23,803 bases of DNA, from assembly GCF_014287895.1 (NCBI RefSeq), contig NZ_JACOPP010000033.1, positions 1 to 23,803 on the forward strand, read 5' to 3'. A program made the position numbers and the translations under genes. Under the pieces are notes generated by a model. That model was not told the DNA's origin. It did not search any database and worked only from the letters and a program-made list of their open reading frames with translations. How positions within the stretch are numbered: the first letter of the stretch is position 1; each line of letters opens with the position of its first letter. This DNA comes from Lawsonibacter hominis. Lineage in GTDB: Bacteria > Bacillota > Clostridia > Oscillospirales > Oscillospiraceae. This document shows positions 7,146 to 14,937 of this stretch, in pieces.

Positions 7146-8902
7146 TCTTACAGGCGTTGACGGAGTATTATGAGGTTCTGCAAAAACAGGGAAAAGCAGC
7201 CGCCCCCGGCTGGGGGCCGGTGAAAGTGTCCTATACCCTGTATCTTGGGGAAGGCGGTACGCTGGAGCGTGTGGCGTCCATCCAGATAGAGCAGCAGCGC
7301 GGGAAAAAAACCGTCCCGGCTCCGCAGATCATGTCCCTGCCCGCCCCAGAGAAACGAACCGTGGGTGTTGTGTCCAACTTCCTCTGTGACAATTCCAGTT
7401 ATATGTTAGGCGTGGACGGCAAGGGCAGGCCCCAGCGGGCACTGGAGTGCTTTGCGGCCTGCAAGGCCCTCCACGAAAAAGTCCTTTCGGATGTGGACAC
7501 CCCCGCCGCCCGCGCGGTGCTGGCGTTTTTCCAAAGCTGGCAGCCGGAAGCCGCCCCGGAGCACCCCGCCCTGGCGGAGTATTGGGAGGACATCCTATCC
7601 GGCGCCAACCTGATCTTCCGTTATGACGGCGGCTTTGTCCACGACGATCCCGCCATCCGCAGGGCCTGGGAGCGGCACTACGGCGGCTCCGGAGATGACG
7701 GCGGGACAGAGATGGTGTGCCTGGTGACCGGCGAGAAGGGGCCGGTGGAGAACACCCACCCCTCCGTCAAGGGCGTGCAGGGGGCGCAGTCCAGCGGCGC
7801 GGCCCTGGTGTCCTTCAACGCGCCGGCCTTCTGCTCCTACGGACGGGAGCAGAACCGGAACGCCCCCACCAGCAAGGCCGCCGCCTTCGCCTACACCACC
7901 GCGCTGAATTACCTGCTCTCCGACCGGGAGCACGTCTATCGCATGGGCGACGCCACGGTGGTTTTCTGGGCAAAAAGCGGTGAGGCTGCCTACCAGAGCA
8001 CCTTCGGCAGTTTATTCAGCGACACCTATGAGGAGAGCGACCTGCGGAACGTTATCGCGGAACTCTGCAAGGGCCATAAAGCGGAATACGACGAGGCCAT
8101 GCTGGACCCGGACATGGACTTCTATGTCCTGGGCCTGTCTCCCAACGCCGCGCGCCTCTCCGTGCGCTTCTTCCTGCGCAACTCCTTCGGGGGCTTCCTG
8201 CAGAATATTCAGGCCCACCGGGAGCGGCTGAGGATCGTCCGCCCTGCCTATGCAAAATTCGAGGTCCCGTCGCTGAAATCCCTGCTGGACGCCACGGTGA
8301 ACCAGAACTCCAGGAACAAGGACGCCTCACCGGAGCTGGCGGGTGAAATGCTCCGGGCCGTGCTGAACAACACGCCCTACCCCGCCACGCTGCTCAACGG
8401 CGTGACCTTACGCATCCGTGCAGAACAGCGCGACAAGGAGCACCCGGAGCGGCCATTTAAAATCACCTGGGAGCGGGCGGCAATTCTGAAGGCCTACTAC
8501 TCCAAAAATCCGAACAAAAACGTACCAAAGGAGGTTTTGACCGTGTCCCTCAACGAAGCCAGCACAAGCATCCCCTATACCCTGGGCCGGCTGTTCTCCG
8601 TGCTGGAGGAGATCCAGCAGAAAGCCAACCCCGGCATCAATTCCACCATCAAGGACAAATATTTCAATTCCGCCTCCGCCACCCCCGCCGTGGTGTTCCC
8701 CACCCTCGTCAACCTGGCCCAGAAACACCTGAAAAAGCTGGAGGCAGGCTGGCGTGTCTCTTATGAAAAAAAATTGCAGGGCATTACGGACAAGCTTGGG
8801 GAGGAGTACCCCGCCCGGCTGACCCTGCCCCAGCAGGGGGCGTTCCAGCTGGGCTACTACCACCAGACCCAGGCCCGCTATGAAAAAAAGGAGGAGAAAT
8901 AA
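7142..8902 (+). CDS. cas8c: Type I-C Cascade large subunit Cas8c (Csd1)
   Basis: Cas8c is the large subunit of I-C Cascade, which reads the PAM and helps recruit Cas3. The 586 residues match the family's usual length and order: N-terminal MILQALTEYYEVLQ, GVVSNFLCDNSSYMLG, CLVTGEKGPVENTHPSVKGVQGAQSSGAALVSFN written here only as its key landmarks C-L-V-T-G and H-P-S-V-K-G, then FSYG-like FCSYGREQ, and DMDFYVLGLSPN. The start overlaps the cas5 stop (ATGA), so translation is coupled. The last 119 codons also encode Cas11c from an internal start at 8543. Confidence 0.95.
   Translation: MILQALTEYYEVLQKQGKAAAPGWGPVKVSYTLYLGEGGTLERVASIQIEQQRGKKTVPAPQIMSLPAPEKRTVGVVSNFLCDNSSYMLGVDGKGRPQRALECFAACKALHEKVLSDVDTPAARAVLAFFQSWQPEAAPEHPALAEYWEDILSGANLIFRYDGGFVHDDPAIRRAWERHYGGSGDDGGTEMVCLVTGEKGPVENTHPSVKGVQGAQSSGAALVSFNAPAFCSYGREQNRNAPTSKAAAFAYTTALNYLLSDREHVYRMGDATVVFWAKSGEAAYQSTFGSLFSDTYEESDLRNVIAELCKGHKAEYDEAMLDPDMDFYVLGLSPNAARLSVRFFLRNSFGGFLQNIQAHRERLRIVRPAYAKFEVPSLKSLLDATVNQNSRNKDASPELAGEMLRAVLNNTPYPATLLNGVTLRIRAEQRDKEHPERPFKITWERAAILKAYYSKNPNKNVPKEVLTVSLNEASTSIPYTLGRLFSVLEEIQQKANPGINSTIKDKYFNSASATPAVVFPTLVNLAQKHLKKLEAGWRVSYEKKLQGITDKLGEEYPARLTLPQQGAFQLGYYHQTQARYEKKEEK
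8543..8902 (+). CDS. cas11c: Cas11c small subunit, translated from an internal start within cas8c
   Basis: Type I-C systems make the Cascade small subunit Cas11 as a separate product from the 3' end of cas8c. Here a textbook Shine-Dalgarno AAAGGAGGT (8527-8535) sits seven bases ahead of an in-frame GTG (codon 468 of cas8c). The product would be 119 residues beginning SLNEASTSIPYTLGRLF after the initiator, the expected size and a mostly helical composition. No other function explains such a strong ribosome binding site inside the gene. The family precedent is established; use of this GTG is inferred from sequence. Confidence 0.85.
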   Translation: MSLNEASTSIPYTLGRLFSVLEEIQQKANPGINSTIKDKYFNSASATPAVVFPTLVNLAQKHLKKLEAGWRVSYEKKLQGITDKLGEEYPARLTLPQQGAFQLGYYHQTQARYEKKEEK

Positions 8903-8903
8903 A

Positions 8904-9800
8904 ATGTCTGAGCCCATTAAGAACCGCTATGAATTCGTGGTCCTGTTCGACGTGGAAAACGGCAACCCCAACGGCGACCCGGACGCCGGCAATATGCCCC
9001 GGGTGGACCCGGAGACCGGCCTGGGCCTGGTCACCGACGTGTGCCTGAAGCGGAAGATCCGCAACTATGTGGAGACCGTCAAGGAGGACCGTACCGGCTG
9101 GCGCATCTACGTCAAGGACGGCGTGCCGCTGAACCGCAGCGACGCCGAGGCCTATGCCGCCCTGGACGTAACGGAAAAGACCGTGAAGGAGAAAAAGAAG
9201 GCCGACCCGGAGCTGGATGCCAAGGTCCGTGACTGGATGTGCCAAAATTTCTACGACATCCGCACCTTCGGCGCGGTGATGACCACCTTTGTGAAGGCCG
9301 CCCTGAACTGCGGCCAGGTGCGCGGCCCGGTGCAGCTGGGCTTCGCCCGGAGCGTGGAGCCGGTGGTGCCCCAGGAGGTCACGATCACCCGCGTGGCCAT
9401 TACCACCGAGGCGGACGCGGAGAAAAAGGGCACGGAGATGGGCCGCAAGTACATCGTCCCCTACGGTCTCTATCGCTGCGAGGGCTATATTTCCGCCAAC
9501 CTGGCCCGCAAGACTACCGGCTTTTCTGAGGAGGATCTGGAGCTGCTGTGGCAGGCCATTCTGAATATGTTCGAGTACGACCGCTCCGCCGCCCGTGGGA
9601 AGATGGCGGTGCGGGAGCTCATCGTATTCAAGCACGACAGCGAACTGGGCTGTGCCCCCGCCTGGAAGCTGTTTGAGACCGTACACGTCGACCGGAAGCA
9701 GGCCGATGATCCCGCCCCCGCCCGCTCCTACGCCGACTATACCGTCACGGTGGACGAGGCCGGCCTGCCGGCCGGCGTCACGGTCACGCGCATGGGGTGA
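8904..9800 (+). CDS. cas7c: Type I-C Cascade backbone protein Cas7 (Csd2)
   Basis: Several copies of Cas7 line the crRNA and form the Cascade backbone. The 298-residue product begins MSEPIKNRYEF and carries the typical VLFDVENGNPNGDPDAGN segment (13-30), CLKRKIRNYV, a YDIRTFGAV region, and a GPVQLGFARS region. The ATG at 8904 has GGAGGAG (8890-8896) seven bases upstream. An in-frame ATG at 8880 lies inside cas8c and would add a Lys/Arg-rich stub without its own ribosome site. It begins one base after the cas8c stop, and its stop overlaps the cas4 GTG. Confidence 0.95.
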   Translation: MSEPIKNRYEFVVLFDVENGNPNGDPDAGNMPRVDPETGLGLVTDVCLKRKIRNYVETVKEDRTGWRIYVKDGVPLNRSDAEAYAALDVTEKTVKEKKKADPELDAKVRDWMCQNFYDIRTFGAVMTTFVKAALNCGQVRGPVQLGFARSVEPVVPQEVTITRVAITTEADAEKKGTEMGRKYIVPYGLYRCEGYISANLARKTTGFSEEDLELLWQAILNMFEYDRSAARGKMAVRELIVFKHDSELGCAPAWKLFETVHVDRKQADDPAPARSYADYTVTVDEAGLPAGVTVTRMG

Positions 9801-10459
9801 CCGATACGGAAGAGGATCTCCTCCAGCTCTCCGGCCTGCAGCACTTTGCCTTCTGCCGCCGTCAGTGGGCCCTGATCCACGTGGAACACCAGTGGCAGGA
9901 AAATCTGCGCACGGTGGAGGGAGCCCTCTTCCACCAGCGCGCCCACGACGAAGCCCAGCGGGAACGCCGGGGAGACACGCTGATCCTGCGCGGGCTCCCT
10001 GTGATCTCGCATCGGCTTGGGATCACAGGGCAGTGCGACGTGGTGGAATTTCACGGCGCTCCGGACGGCGTGCCCCTCCGGGGCGAAGACGGTCTTTGGC
10101 TGCCCTACCCCATCGAGTATAAACGGGGCGCGCCCAAAGCGCACGACGCCGACCGCCTGCAGCTCTGCGCCCAGGCCATGTGCCTGGAGGAGATGCTCTG
10201 CTGCGTCATCCCAGAGGGTGCGCTTTACTATGGAGACCCCCGGAGGCGGACGCCGGTGCTCTTTACCGGAGGCCTGCGCCAGGCGGTCTCCGCCGCTTTG
10301 GAGGAGATGCATCAGCTCTACCGCAGAGGACACACGCCCAAGGTAAGGCCCGCCAAATCCTGCAGCGCCTGTTCCTTGAAGGAACTCTGCCTCCCGATCC
10401 TGCGGCGGCGGAGCACGGTGGCGGACTACCTTGCCCGGGCCATGGAGGATACGCCATGA
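9797..10459 (+). CDS. cas4: Cas4 exonuclease (CRISPR adaptation)
   Basis: Cas4 is a RecB-like nuclease that trims prespacers and sets their PAM and orientation with Cas1-Cas2. The 220-residue product has a lone N-terminal Cys in FAFCRRQW (C20) and the C-terminal cluster C189-x2-C192-x5-C198, which together would hold a 4Fe-4S cluster. RecB motifs are GQCDVVEF (D81) and PIEYKRG (E107, K109), followed by QLCAQAMCLEE. The start is a GTG overlapping the cas7 stop as GTGA, and the stop overlaps the cas1 ATG as ATGA, so it lies inside a translationally coupled chain. Confidence 0.95.
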   Translation: MTDTEEDLLQLSGLQHFAFCRRQWALIHVEHQWQENLRTVEGALFHQRAHDEAQRERRGDTLILRGLPVISHRLGITGQCDVVEFHGAPDGVPLRGEDGLWLPYPIEYKRGAPKAHDADRLQLCAQAMCLEEMLCCVIPEGALYYGDPRRRTPVLFTGGLRQAVSAALEEMHQLYRRGHTPKVRPAKSCSACSLKELCLPILRRRSTVADYLARAMEDTP

Positions 10460-11487
10460 AGCAGCTGCTCAATACCCTTTTTGTGACTTCGGAAGACATT
10501 TACCTGTCTCTGGACGGGGAAAATGTGGTGGCCAGCCGGGAAAAGCAGGCCGCGGCGCGCTATCCGCTGCATACGCTTTCCGGCATTATATCCTTTGCCT
10601 ATCCGGGCGCTTCACCGGCTTTGATGGGCGCCTGTGCCCAGCGCGGCGTCTCCCTTGCTTTTTGTACGCCCAGGGGCCGGTTCCTTGCGCGGGTCTGCGG
10701 GGAAAGCAATGGAAACGTACTGCTGCGCCGCACCCAGTACCGAACGGCGGACGATCCTGCGCAAAGCTGCCGTATGGCGCGCTCCATGATTTTCGGCAAG
10801 CTGTATAACGCCCGGTGGAGCGTGGAACGTACCCGCCGGGACCATGGACTTCGGATCGATGGAGCCCGGCTGGAGCAGGCTTCGGCACGGATCAAAGCGC
10901 TGCTGCCCCTGGTGGCGGAAGAAACCTCTCTGGATGCCCTGCGCGGGCTGGAAGGGACTGGGGCCACGGCCTATTTCAGCGTTTTGGACGAGATGATTTT
11001 AGGAGAAAAACCCGTGTTCTCCTTTCCGGGCCGCAGCCGCCGTCCGCCGCTCGATCCCGTCAACGCCATGCTCTCCTTTTCGTACAGCCTGCTTGCCCAC
11101 GATTGTGCGGCGGCTTTGGAAAGCGTGGGGCTGGACGCCTATGTGGGGTTTCTTCACCGGGACCGCCCGGGAAGAAGCTCCCTGGCATTGGATCTGATGG
11201 AAGAGCTTCGCCCCTGTATGGCTGATCGCTTCGTGCTGACGCTGATCAACAACCGCATCGTAAAAAGGGCAGATTTCACGTATCGCGAAAATGGAGCGGT
11301 CCTGCTGTCTGCGTCCGCCCGGCGCAGCGTTCTGAAGCATTGGCAGGAACGAAAGCGGGAGAGCCTGACCCACCCCTATCTGGGTGAACAGTTATCCTGG
11401 GGAATGGTTCCGTACATCCAGGCGCTTCTTTTGGCGCGCACGCTCCGGGAGGATCTGGATGCGTATCCGCCGTTTTTGTGGAAGTGA
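10456..11487 (+). CDS. cas1: Cas1 integrase (CRISPR adaptation)
   Basis: Cas1 with Cas2 inserts new spacers at the leader end of the array. The 343-residue product begins MKQLLNTLFVTSED, typical of type I-C Cas1. It keeps the metal-binding acidic and histidine residues: E166 in GLEGTGATAYF, H234 in GFLHRDRPGRSS, and an acidic residue in LALDLMEELRP (near 246-250). The ATG overlaps the cas4 stop. In-frame upstream sequence within cas4 is not part of the protein. cas2 follows after seven bases. Confidence 0.95.
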   Translation: MKQLLNTLFVTSEDIYLSLDGENVVASREKQAAARYPLHTLSGIISFAYPGASPALMGACAQRGVSLAFCTPRGRFLARVCGESNGNVLLRRTQYRTADDPAQSCRMARSMIFGKLYNARWSVERTRRDHGLRIDGARLEQASARIKALLPLVAEETSLDALRGLEGTGATAYFSVLDEMILGEKPVFSFPGRSRRPPLDPVNAMLSFSYSLLAHDCAAALESVGLDAYVGFLHRDRPGRSSLALDLMEELRPCMADRFVLTLINNRIVKRADFTYRENGAVLLSASARRSVLKHWQERKRESLTHPYLGEQLSWGMVPYIQALLLARTLREDLDAYPPFLWK

Positions 11488-11494
11488 GGCGTCT

Positions 11495-11785
11495 ATGCTG
11501 GTACTGATTACCTATGATGTAAATACCGAGGATGCGGCCGGCCGCCGGCGTCTCCGGCAAATTGCCCGGCAGTGCGTCAACTATGGGCAGAGGGTACAAT
11601 GCTCTGTCTTCGAATGCCTGCTGGACGCCGCCCAGTGTAAAAGCCTTCAGGCTAAGCTATGTGCTATCATGGACCCCAAGCGGGACAGTCTGCGCTTTTA
11701 CTATCTGGGCAATCACTACGCAAAGAAAATCGAGCACTTTGGATGTAAAACCACCTACCTTCCGGAGGAACCGCTCTTGATTTGA
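11495..11785 (+). CDS. cas2: Cas2 (CRISPR adaptation)
   Basis: Cas2 is the structural core of the Cas1-Cas2 integrase. The 96-residue product has the ferredoxin-like start MLVLITYDV with D8 in the usual position, QCSVFECLLD near the middle, and RFYYLGN. Length and sequence are typical. The ATG at 11495 lies seven bases after the cas1 stop, and the last cas1 codons contribute a GAGGC-like ribosome site. It is the last gene before the CRISPR leader. Confidence 0.95.
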   Translation: MLVLITYDVNTEDAAGRRRLRQIARQCVNYGQRVQCSVFECLLDAAQCKSLQAKLCAIMDPKRDSLRFYYLGNHYAKKIEHFGCKTTYLPEEPLLI

Positions 11786-11969
11786 CCGGTGCGAAGGGAC
11801 AGCAATCAGAATATTCTTCGCCCGTTCGCACCACGAAATTTCTCGAAATGTCCTTGTAAACGCTCCAATCTCTCGTGTTTTACCTCATACATACCGAACC
11901 TTTGTTGCTGCCTATCTGAAACTTCGGCTATTTTGCCAAAATACAACCCGTATTTTGTCTGATTTTGCC
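11786..11969 (+). promoter_or_regulatory. CRISPR leader
   Basis: This 184-base, more AT-rich non-coding segment lies between cas2 and the first perfect repeat; the degenerate repeat is at the far end, so this is the leader side. It contains an inverted repeat GGTGCGAA (11788-11795) / TTCGCACC (11825-11832) right after the cas2 stop. It also has a weak promoter-like pair (TTGCTG, then TATTTT after 18 bases) near 11904-11933. The array promoter and Cas1-Cas2 recognition sequences are expected here. Confidence 0.75.
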
Positions 11970-13011
11970 GTCGCTCCCCGCACGGGGAGCGTGGATTGAA
12001 ATATTGTAGGTCAACGTGATGAAATATGCGGAATCATGTCGCTCCCCGCACGGGGAGCGTGGATTGAAATATCCGGGCTGTAATAGACCCGTACTCCGAT
12101 TCTGGTCGCTCCCCGCACGGGGAGCGTGGATTGAAATATTCTTACCTACTTCCAGCAGGTGGACGAACCCGGTCGCTCCCCGCACGGGGAGCGTGGATTG
12201 AAATGCAATACTCTGCAAAGCACCAATGCCAGTAGCCAGTCGCTCCCCGCACGGGGAGCGTGGATTGAAATATGGCTTATAATGCTAGTAATGGCGTGCA
12301 GATGCCGTCGCTCCCCGCACGGGGAGCGTGGATTGAAATATTATCCGTTGCCGTAGAGGATTGGAGGCCATGGGTCGCTCCCCGCACGGGGAGCATGGAT
12401 TGAAATTCCGTTGAATGGGACAAGAATTTTGAAAACATTGAGTCGCTCCCCGCACGGGGAGCATGGATTGAAATTCGTTGTACTGCGCCATATTACTTGC
12501 CCTCCTTCAGTCGCTCCCCGCACGGGGAGCATGGATTGAAATTTCAGCATCTCGCGGATTGATTCTCGCGCCCATTGTCGCTCCCCGCACGGGGAGCATG
12601 GATTGAAATTTACCTCGCCACGTCACCCGGTGGCACCGTAACTGTCGCTCCCCGCACGGGGAGCATGGATTGAAATGTCCAGGGGGTGGCCAACAATGAC
12701 CATACCCTCCTGTCGCTCCCCGCACGGGGAGCATGGATTGAAATCCTCCTATAAGTTAGGGCGGGGGCCTAAGCCCCGTCGCTCCCCGCACGGGGAGCAT
12801 GGATTGAAATGCCAGCACGGAACCCAGGCGCTCGGAAATCTGGCGTCGCTCCCCGCACGGGGAGCATGGATTGAAATTCTCCCAGAGATTGATCCAGAAC
12901 TCGCGGAATTCGTCGCTCCCCGCACGGGGAGCATGGATTGAAATACTTTGGAACACTCCAAGCATTTTGGCAAACCGAGTCGCTCCCCGCACGGGGAGTG
13001 CGGATCGAAAT
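11970..13011 (+). CRISPR. Type I-C CRISPR array, 16 repeats and 15 spacers
   Basis: The 33-base repeat starts GTCGCTCCCC, has a hairpin CGCTCCCC-GCAC-GGGGAGCG, and ends GATTGAAAT, the classic type I-C repeat. Repeat starts are 11970, 12038, 12105, 12172, 12239, 12307, 12374, 12442, 12510, 12577, 12644, 12712, 12778, 12845, 12912 and 12979. Spacers are 33 to 35 bases and all differ. Repeats 1-6 read GAGCGTGG and repeats 7-15 read GAGCATGG. Repeat 16 is degenerate at its 3' end (GGGGAGTGCGGATCGAAAT), as usual for the leader-distal end. Orientation follows the cas operon. No spacer matches another part of this window by eye. Confidence 0.98.
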
Positions 13012-13049
13012 ACGTGCGATACGGTCTGCCGGCGCCGGCTGTAAAATCA

Positions 13050-13126
13050 TGGATGAAACCTTCGGTAATTCAGCTGCGATATTATTAGTGAAAGCAGCTT
13101 TCGAGGAGGTTGGGCGTCATTTATGA
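13050..13126 (+). pseudogene. Possible 3' remnant of a gene, or 25-codon ORF, coupled to the sigma factor
   Basis: An open frame just past the CRISPR array ends TGA at 13124-13126 and overlaps the sigma factor ATG as ATGA. From the ATG at 13050 it reads MDETFGNSAAILLV and ends AAFEEVGRHL. The ATG has no ribosome binding site, and upstream the frame runs into CRISPR repeats. The sigma factor's own Shine-Dalgarno (GGAGG, 13105-13109) lies inside this frame. The tight overlap suggests an upstream operon partner whose 5' part was lost. I do not recognise the protein. Confidence 0.3.
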
Positions 13127-13668
13127 GAGAAGCAACAATATTACAAAAGATAAAAGTCCGAGATCCTTCTGGGCTAGAGGCTCTCATGGATATTTACGTG
13201 CCTTATGTATCTGTCATCGTGTGGAATATCCTTCGAGACGCTATGTCCCCAGAAGATGCGGAGGAAGTCGTTTCCGACGTTTTTCTGGCCGCCTGGAATC
13301 AGTCATTCGACTTAAGACCTGGTCATGTGAAAGGCTGGCTCGGGGCGGTAGCCAGACATAAGGCCAAAGATAAACTGCGTCAGACCGGACAGACGCTCCC
13401 GTTGGAGGACAATGTTTTGGACATACCAAGTTCGGACCATCCTTCTGAGGATATGGAGCGCGCAGAAGAGCGAAGGCTGGTCCGCCAAGCAGTAAACTCC
13501 TTGGCAGGCGAAGACCGGGAAGTGTTCCTCCGCCATTACTATTACGCTCAATCAATAAAAGAAATTTCTCTCAGCATGGCCCTAAACGAATCAACAATAA
13601 AAACTAAGCTGAGACGAGGCCGAATGAAACTAAAAGAAATACTGACGAAGGAGGGAGCAACCTTATGA
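13123..13668 (+). CDS. ECF-type RNA polymerase sigma factor
   Basis: This 181-residue protein redirects RNA polymerase to stress-type promoters. Region 2 lies at about residues 18-85 (MDIYVPYVSVIVWN, then DAEEVVSDVFLAAWN and a WLGAVARHKAKDKLR segment). Region 4 is a helix-turn-helix at about 125-175 (LAGEDREVFLRHYYYAQSI, then NESTIKTKLRRGRMKLKE). The region 3 seen in housekeeping sigma factors is absent, as in ECF factors. GGAGG lies 13 bases before the ATG, a little far. The stop overlaps the next gene as ATGA, pairing it with a membrane-anchored regulator. Codon use is more AT-rich than in the cas and thi genes, which hints at a different origin. Confidence 0.9.
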   Translation: MREATILQKIKVRDPSGLEALMDIYVPYVSVIVWNILRDAMSPEDAEEVVSDVFLAAWNQSFDLRPGHVKGWLGAVARHKAKDKLRQTGQTLPLEDNVLDIPSSDHPSEDMERAEERRLVRQAVNSLAGEDREVFLRHYYYAQSIKEISLSMALNESTIKTKLRRGRMKLKEILTKEGATL

Positions 13669-14915
13669 AACGCAATATTTCCGATTTGCTGGACGCCTAT
13701 ATCGATGAAAGCGTGGATCTAAATGGCACCTCCCTGCTCTCCTCTTCGCGGATCAAGGAGTTGACCCTGAGCCGGATCAATCAAAAAAACACGGCAACAA
13801 TGCTGGAACAAGGAGGCCAAGGCCGCATCCGCAAGCTTCTTTCCCGCTGTCTGCTGATCGCTGCCATAATCGCATTGCTCTGCTGTATAACGGCATTCGC
13901 AATTGTATTTTCCCTGCGCGACGCAGCCAGAATGGATATGGGTATCTCTGCTGAAACTCCTATCCCGGAATGGACGGAATATAACGATGTTGAAAAAACA
14001 GCGGAAGAACTGAAGGATGTCCAAGTGACGCTGATGTCCACCATGTGCGCGGAAGAACGGCTTTATGCATATATAGCAATTTCGCCAGTTCCGGAACAAA
14101 TTGCAGCGATCCTTGCCGAGAACGCCTCTCCAGAATACGAGTGGGATTTGAGCGGAATGAGCACGGTAGGTTGTACCTTCCACACGGAGCAAACCAGCTA
14201 TGATCCGGAAACACAAACGGCACTGGTCAAAGTATTTGTGTACGGCGAGGAATTGAGGCAGATCGAGCAGGTTGAACTAACGCTTGAACTGACCCATAAT
14301 CTGAAACCGGAAGAGCGCTATGGTCCCATCGTGATCCCCGTTACAGCAAGTCAGATGATCAGCATCCCGGTGGATATACCCATCGAAAATACGAAAGCCC
14401 ATTTCGAAGCTGTGTGGGGCCTGCGCCCTGAGATGCCCGATGTTCCTGACTACGTATCGGAAGGCAAAATCACTCAAATTGCAATTTGCGCCGGATATAT
14501 TGAGTTGGCTCTTGAAACACCGGGTCTATCACAATGGACAACAGAATCTAACGCAGAACAAGTCAAAATTCAGGTAGATCCAGAAATGCCGTTGGCTCCT
14601 GGGATGGAAGATATAAAAGGAAATTTTATACGAGGTCTGTTCCGTAACAATTGGACCGTTAGCGTAAATGAGGCGTTGCAGGGAGCATCGGTAAATTACA
14701 AAGACGGAACATCCGATGTGATTGACGAAATCCCACGTAACTTAGCGGGCATTTGGTTGCAGCCTAGCGGCAGAACTCCGGATGCCGTATATGAGGGCAA
14801 ACAAAGATACCAATTTACACCAAAGCAGGCATTTGATTTGAGCGCGGTAGAGTCTATTACCATTGACGGTACTAAGTATTTTTTCCCCACAATGATGGAA
14901 GAAATTGATTCTTGA
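13665..14915 (+). CDS. Membrane-anchored anti-sigma-like protein
   Basis: The 416-residue product has a cytoplasmic N-terminus of about 58 residues, one hydrophobic segment (about 60-84, LLIAAIIALLCCITAFAIVF), and a large extracytoplasmic domain of about 330 residues. Its start overlaps the ECF sigma factor stop (ATGA). Size, topology and coupling match Clostridia anti-sigma proteins that hold an ECF factor at the membrane and sense an outside signal. No zinc-binding HxxxCxxC motif is seen, so it is not a classical ZAS protein. The extracytoplasmic domain resembles the DUF4179 type of such proteins, but I cannot confirm that by eye. A decayed copy of its C-terminal part follows downstream. 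Confidence 0.7.
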   Translation: MKRNISDLLDAYIDESVDLNGTSLLSSSRIKELTLSRINQKNTATMLEQGGQGRIRKLLSRCLLIAAIIALLCCITAFAIVFSLRDAARMDMGISAETPIPEWTEYNDVEKTAEELKDVQVTLMSTMCAEERLYAYIAISPVPEQIAAILAENASPEYEWDLSGMSTVGCTFHTEQTSYDPETQTALVKVFVYGEELRQIEQVELTLELTHNLKPEERYGPIVIPVTASQMISIPVDIPIENTKAHFEAVWGLRPEMPDVPDYVSEGKITQIAICAGYIELALETPGLSQWTTESNAEQVKIQVDPEMPLAPGMEDIKGNFIRGLFRNNWTVSVNEALQGASVNYKDGTSDVIDEIPRNLAGIWLQPSGRTPDAVYEGKQRYQFTPKQAFDLSAVESITIDGTKYFFPTMMEEIDS

Positions 14916-14937
14916 GAAGTAAACAGGCCTACTGAAC

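Noticed and set aside
11970..13011. Self-targeting spacers
   Set aside because: No spacer matches the rest of this window by eye; the remaining genome cannot be judged here.
11928..13050. Several frames across the CRISPR array rich in SLPARGAWIEI or ISIHAPRAGSD
   Set aside because: These are translations of the CRISPR repeat and spacers.
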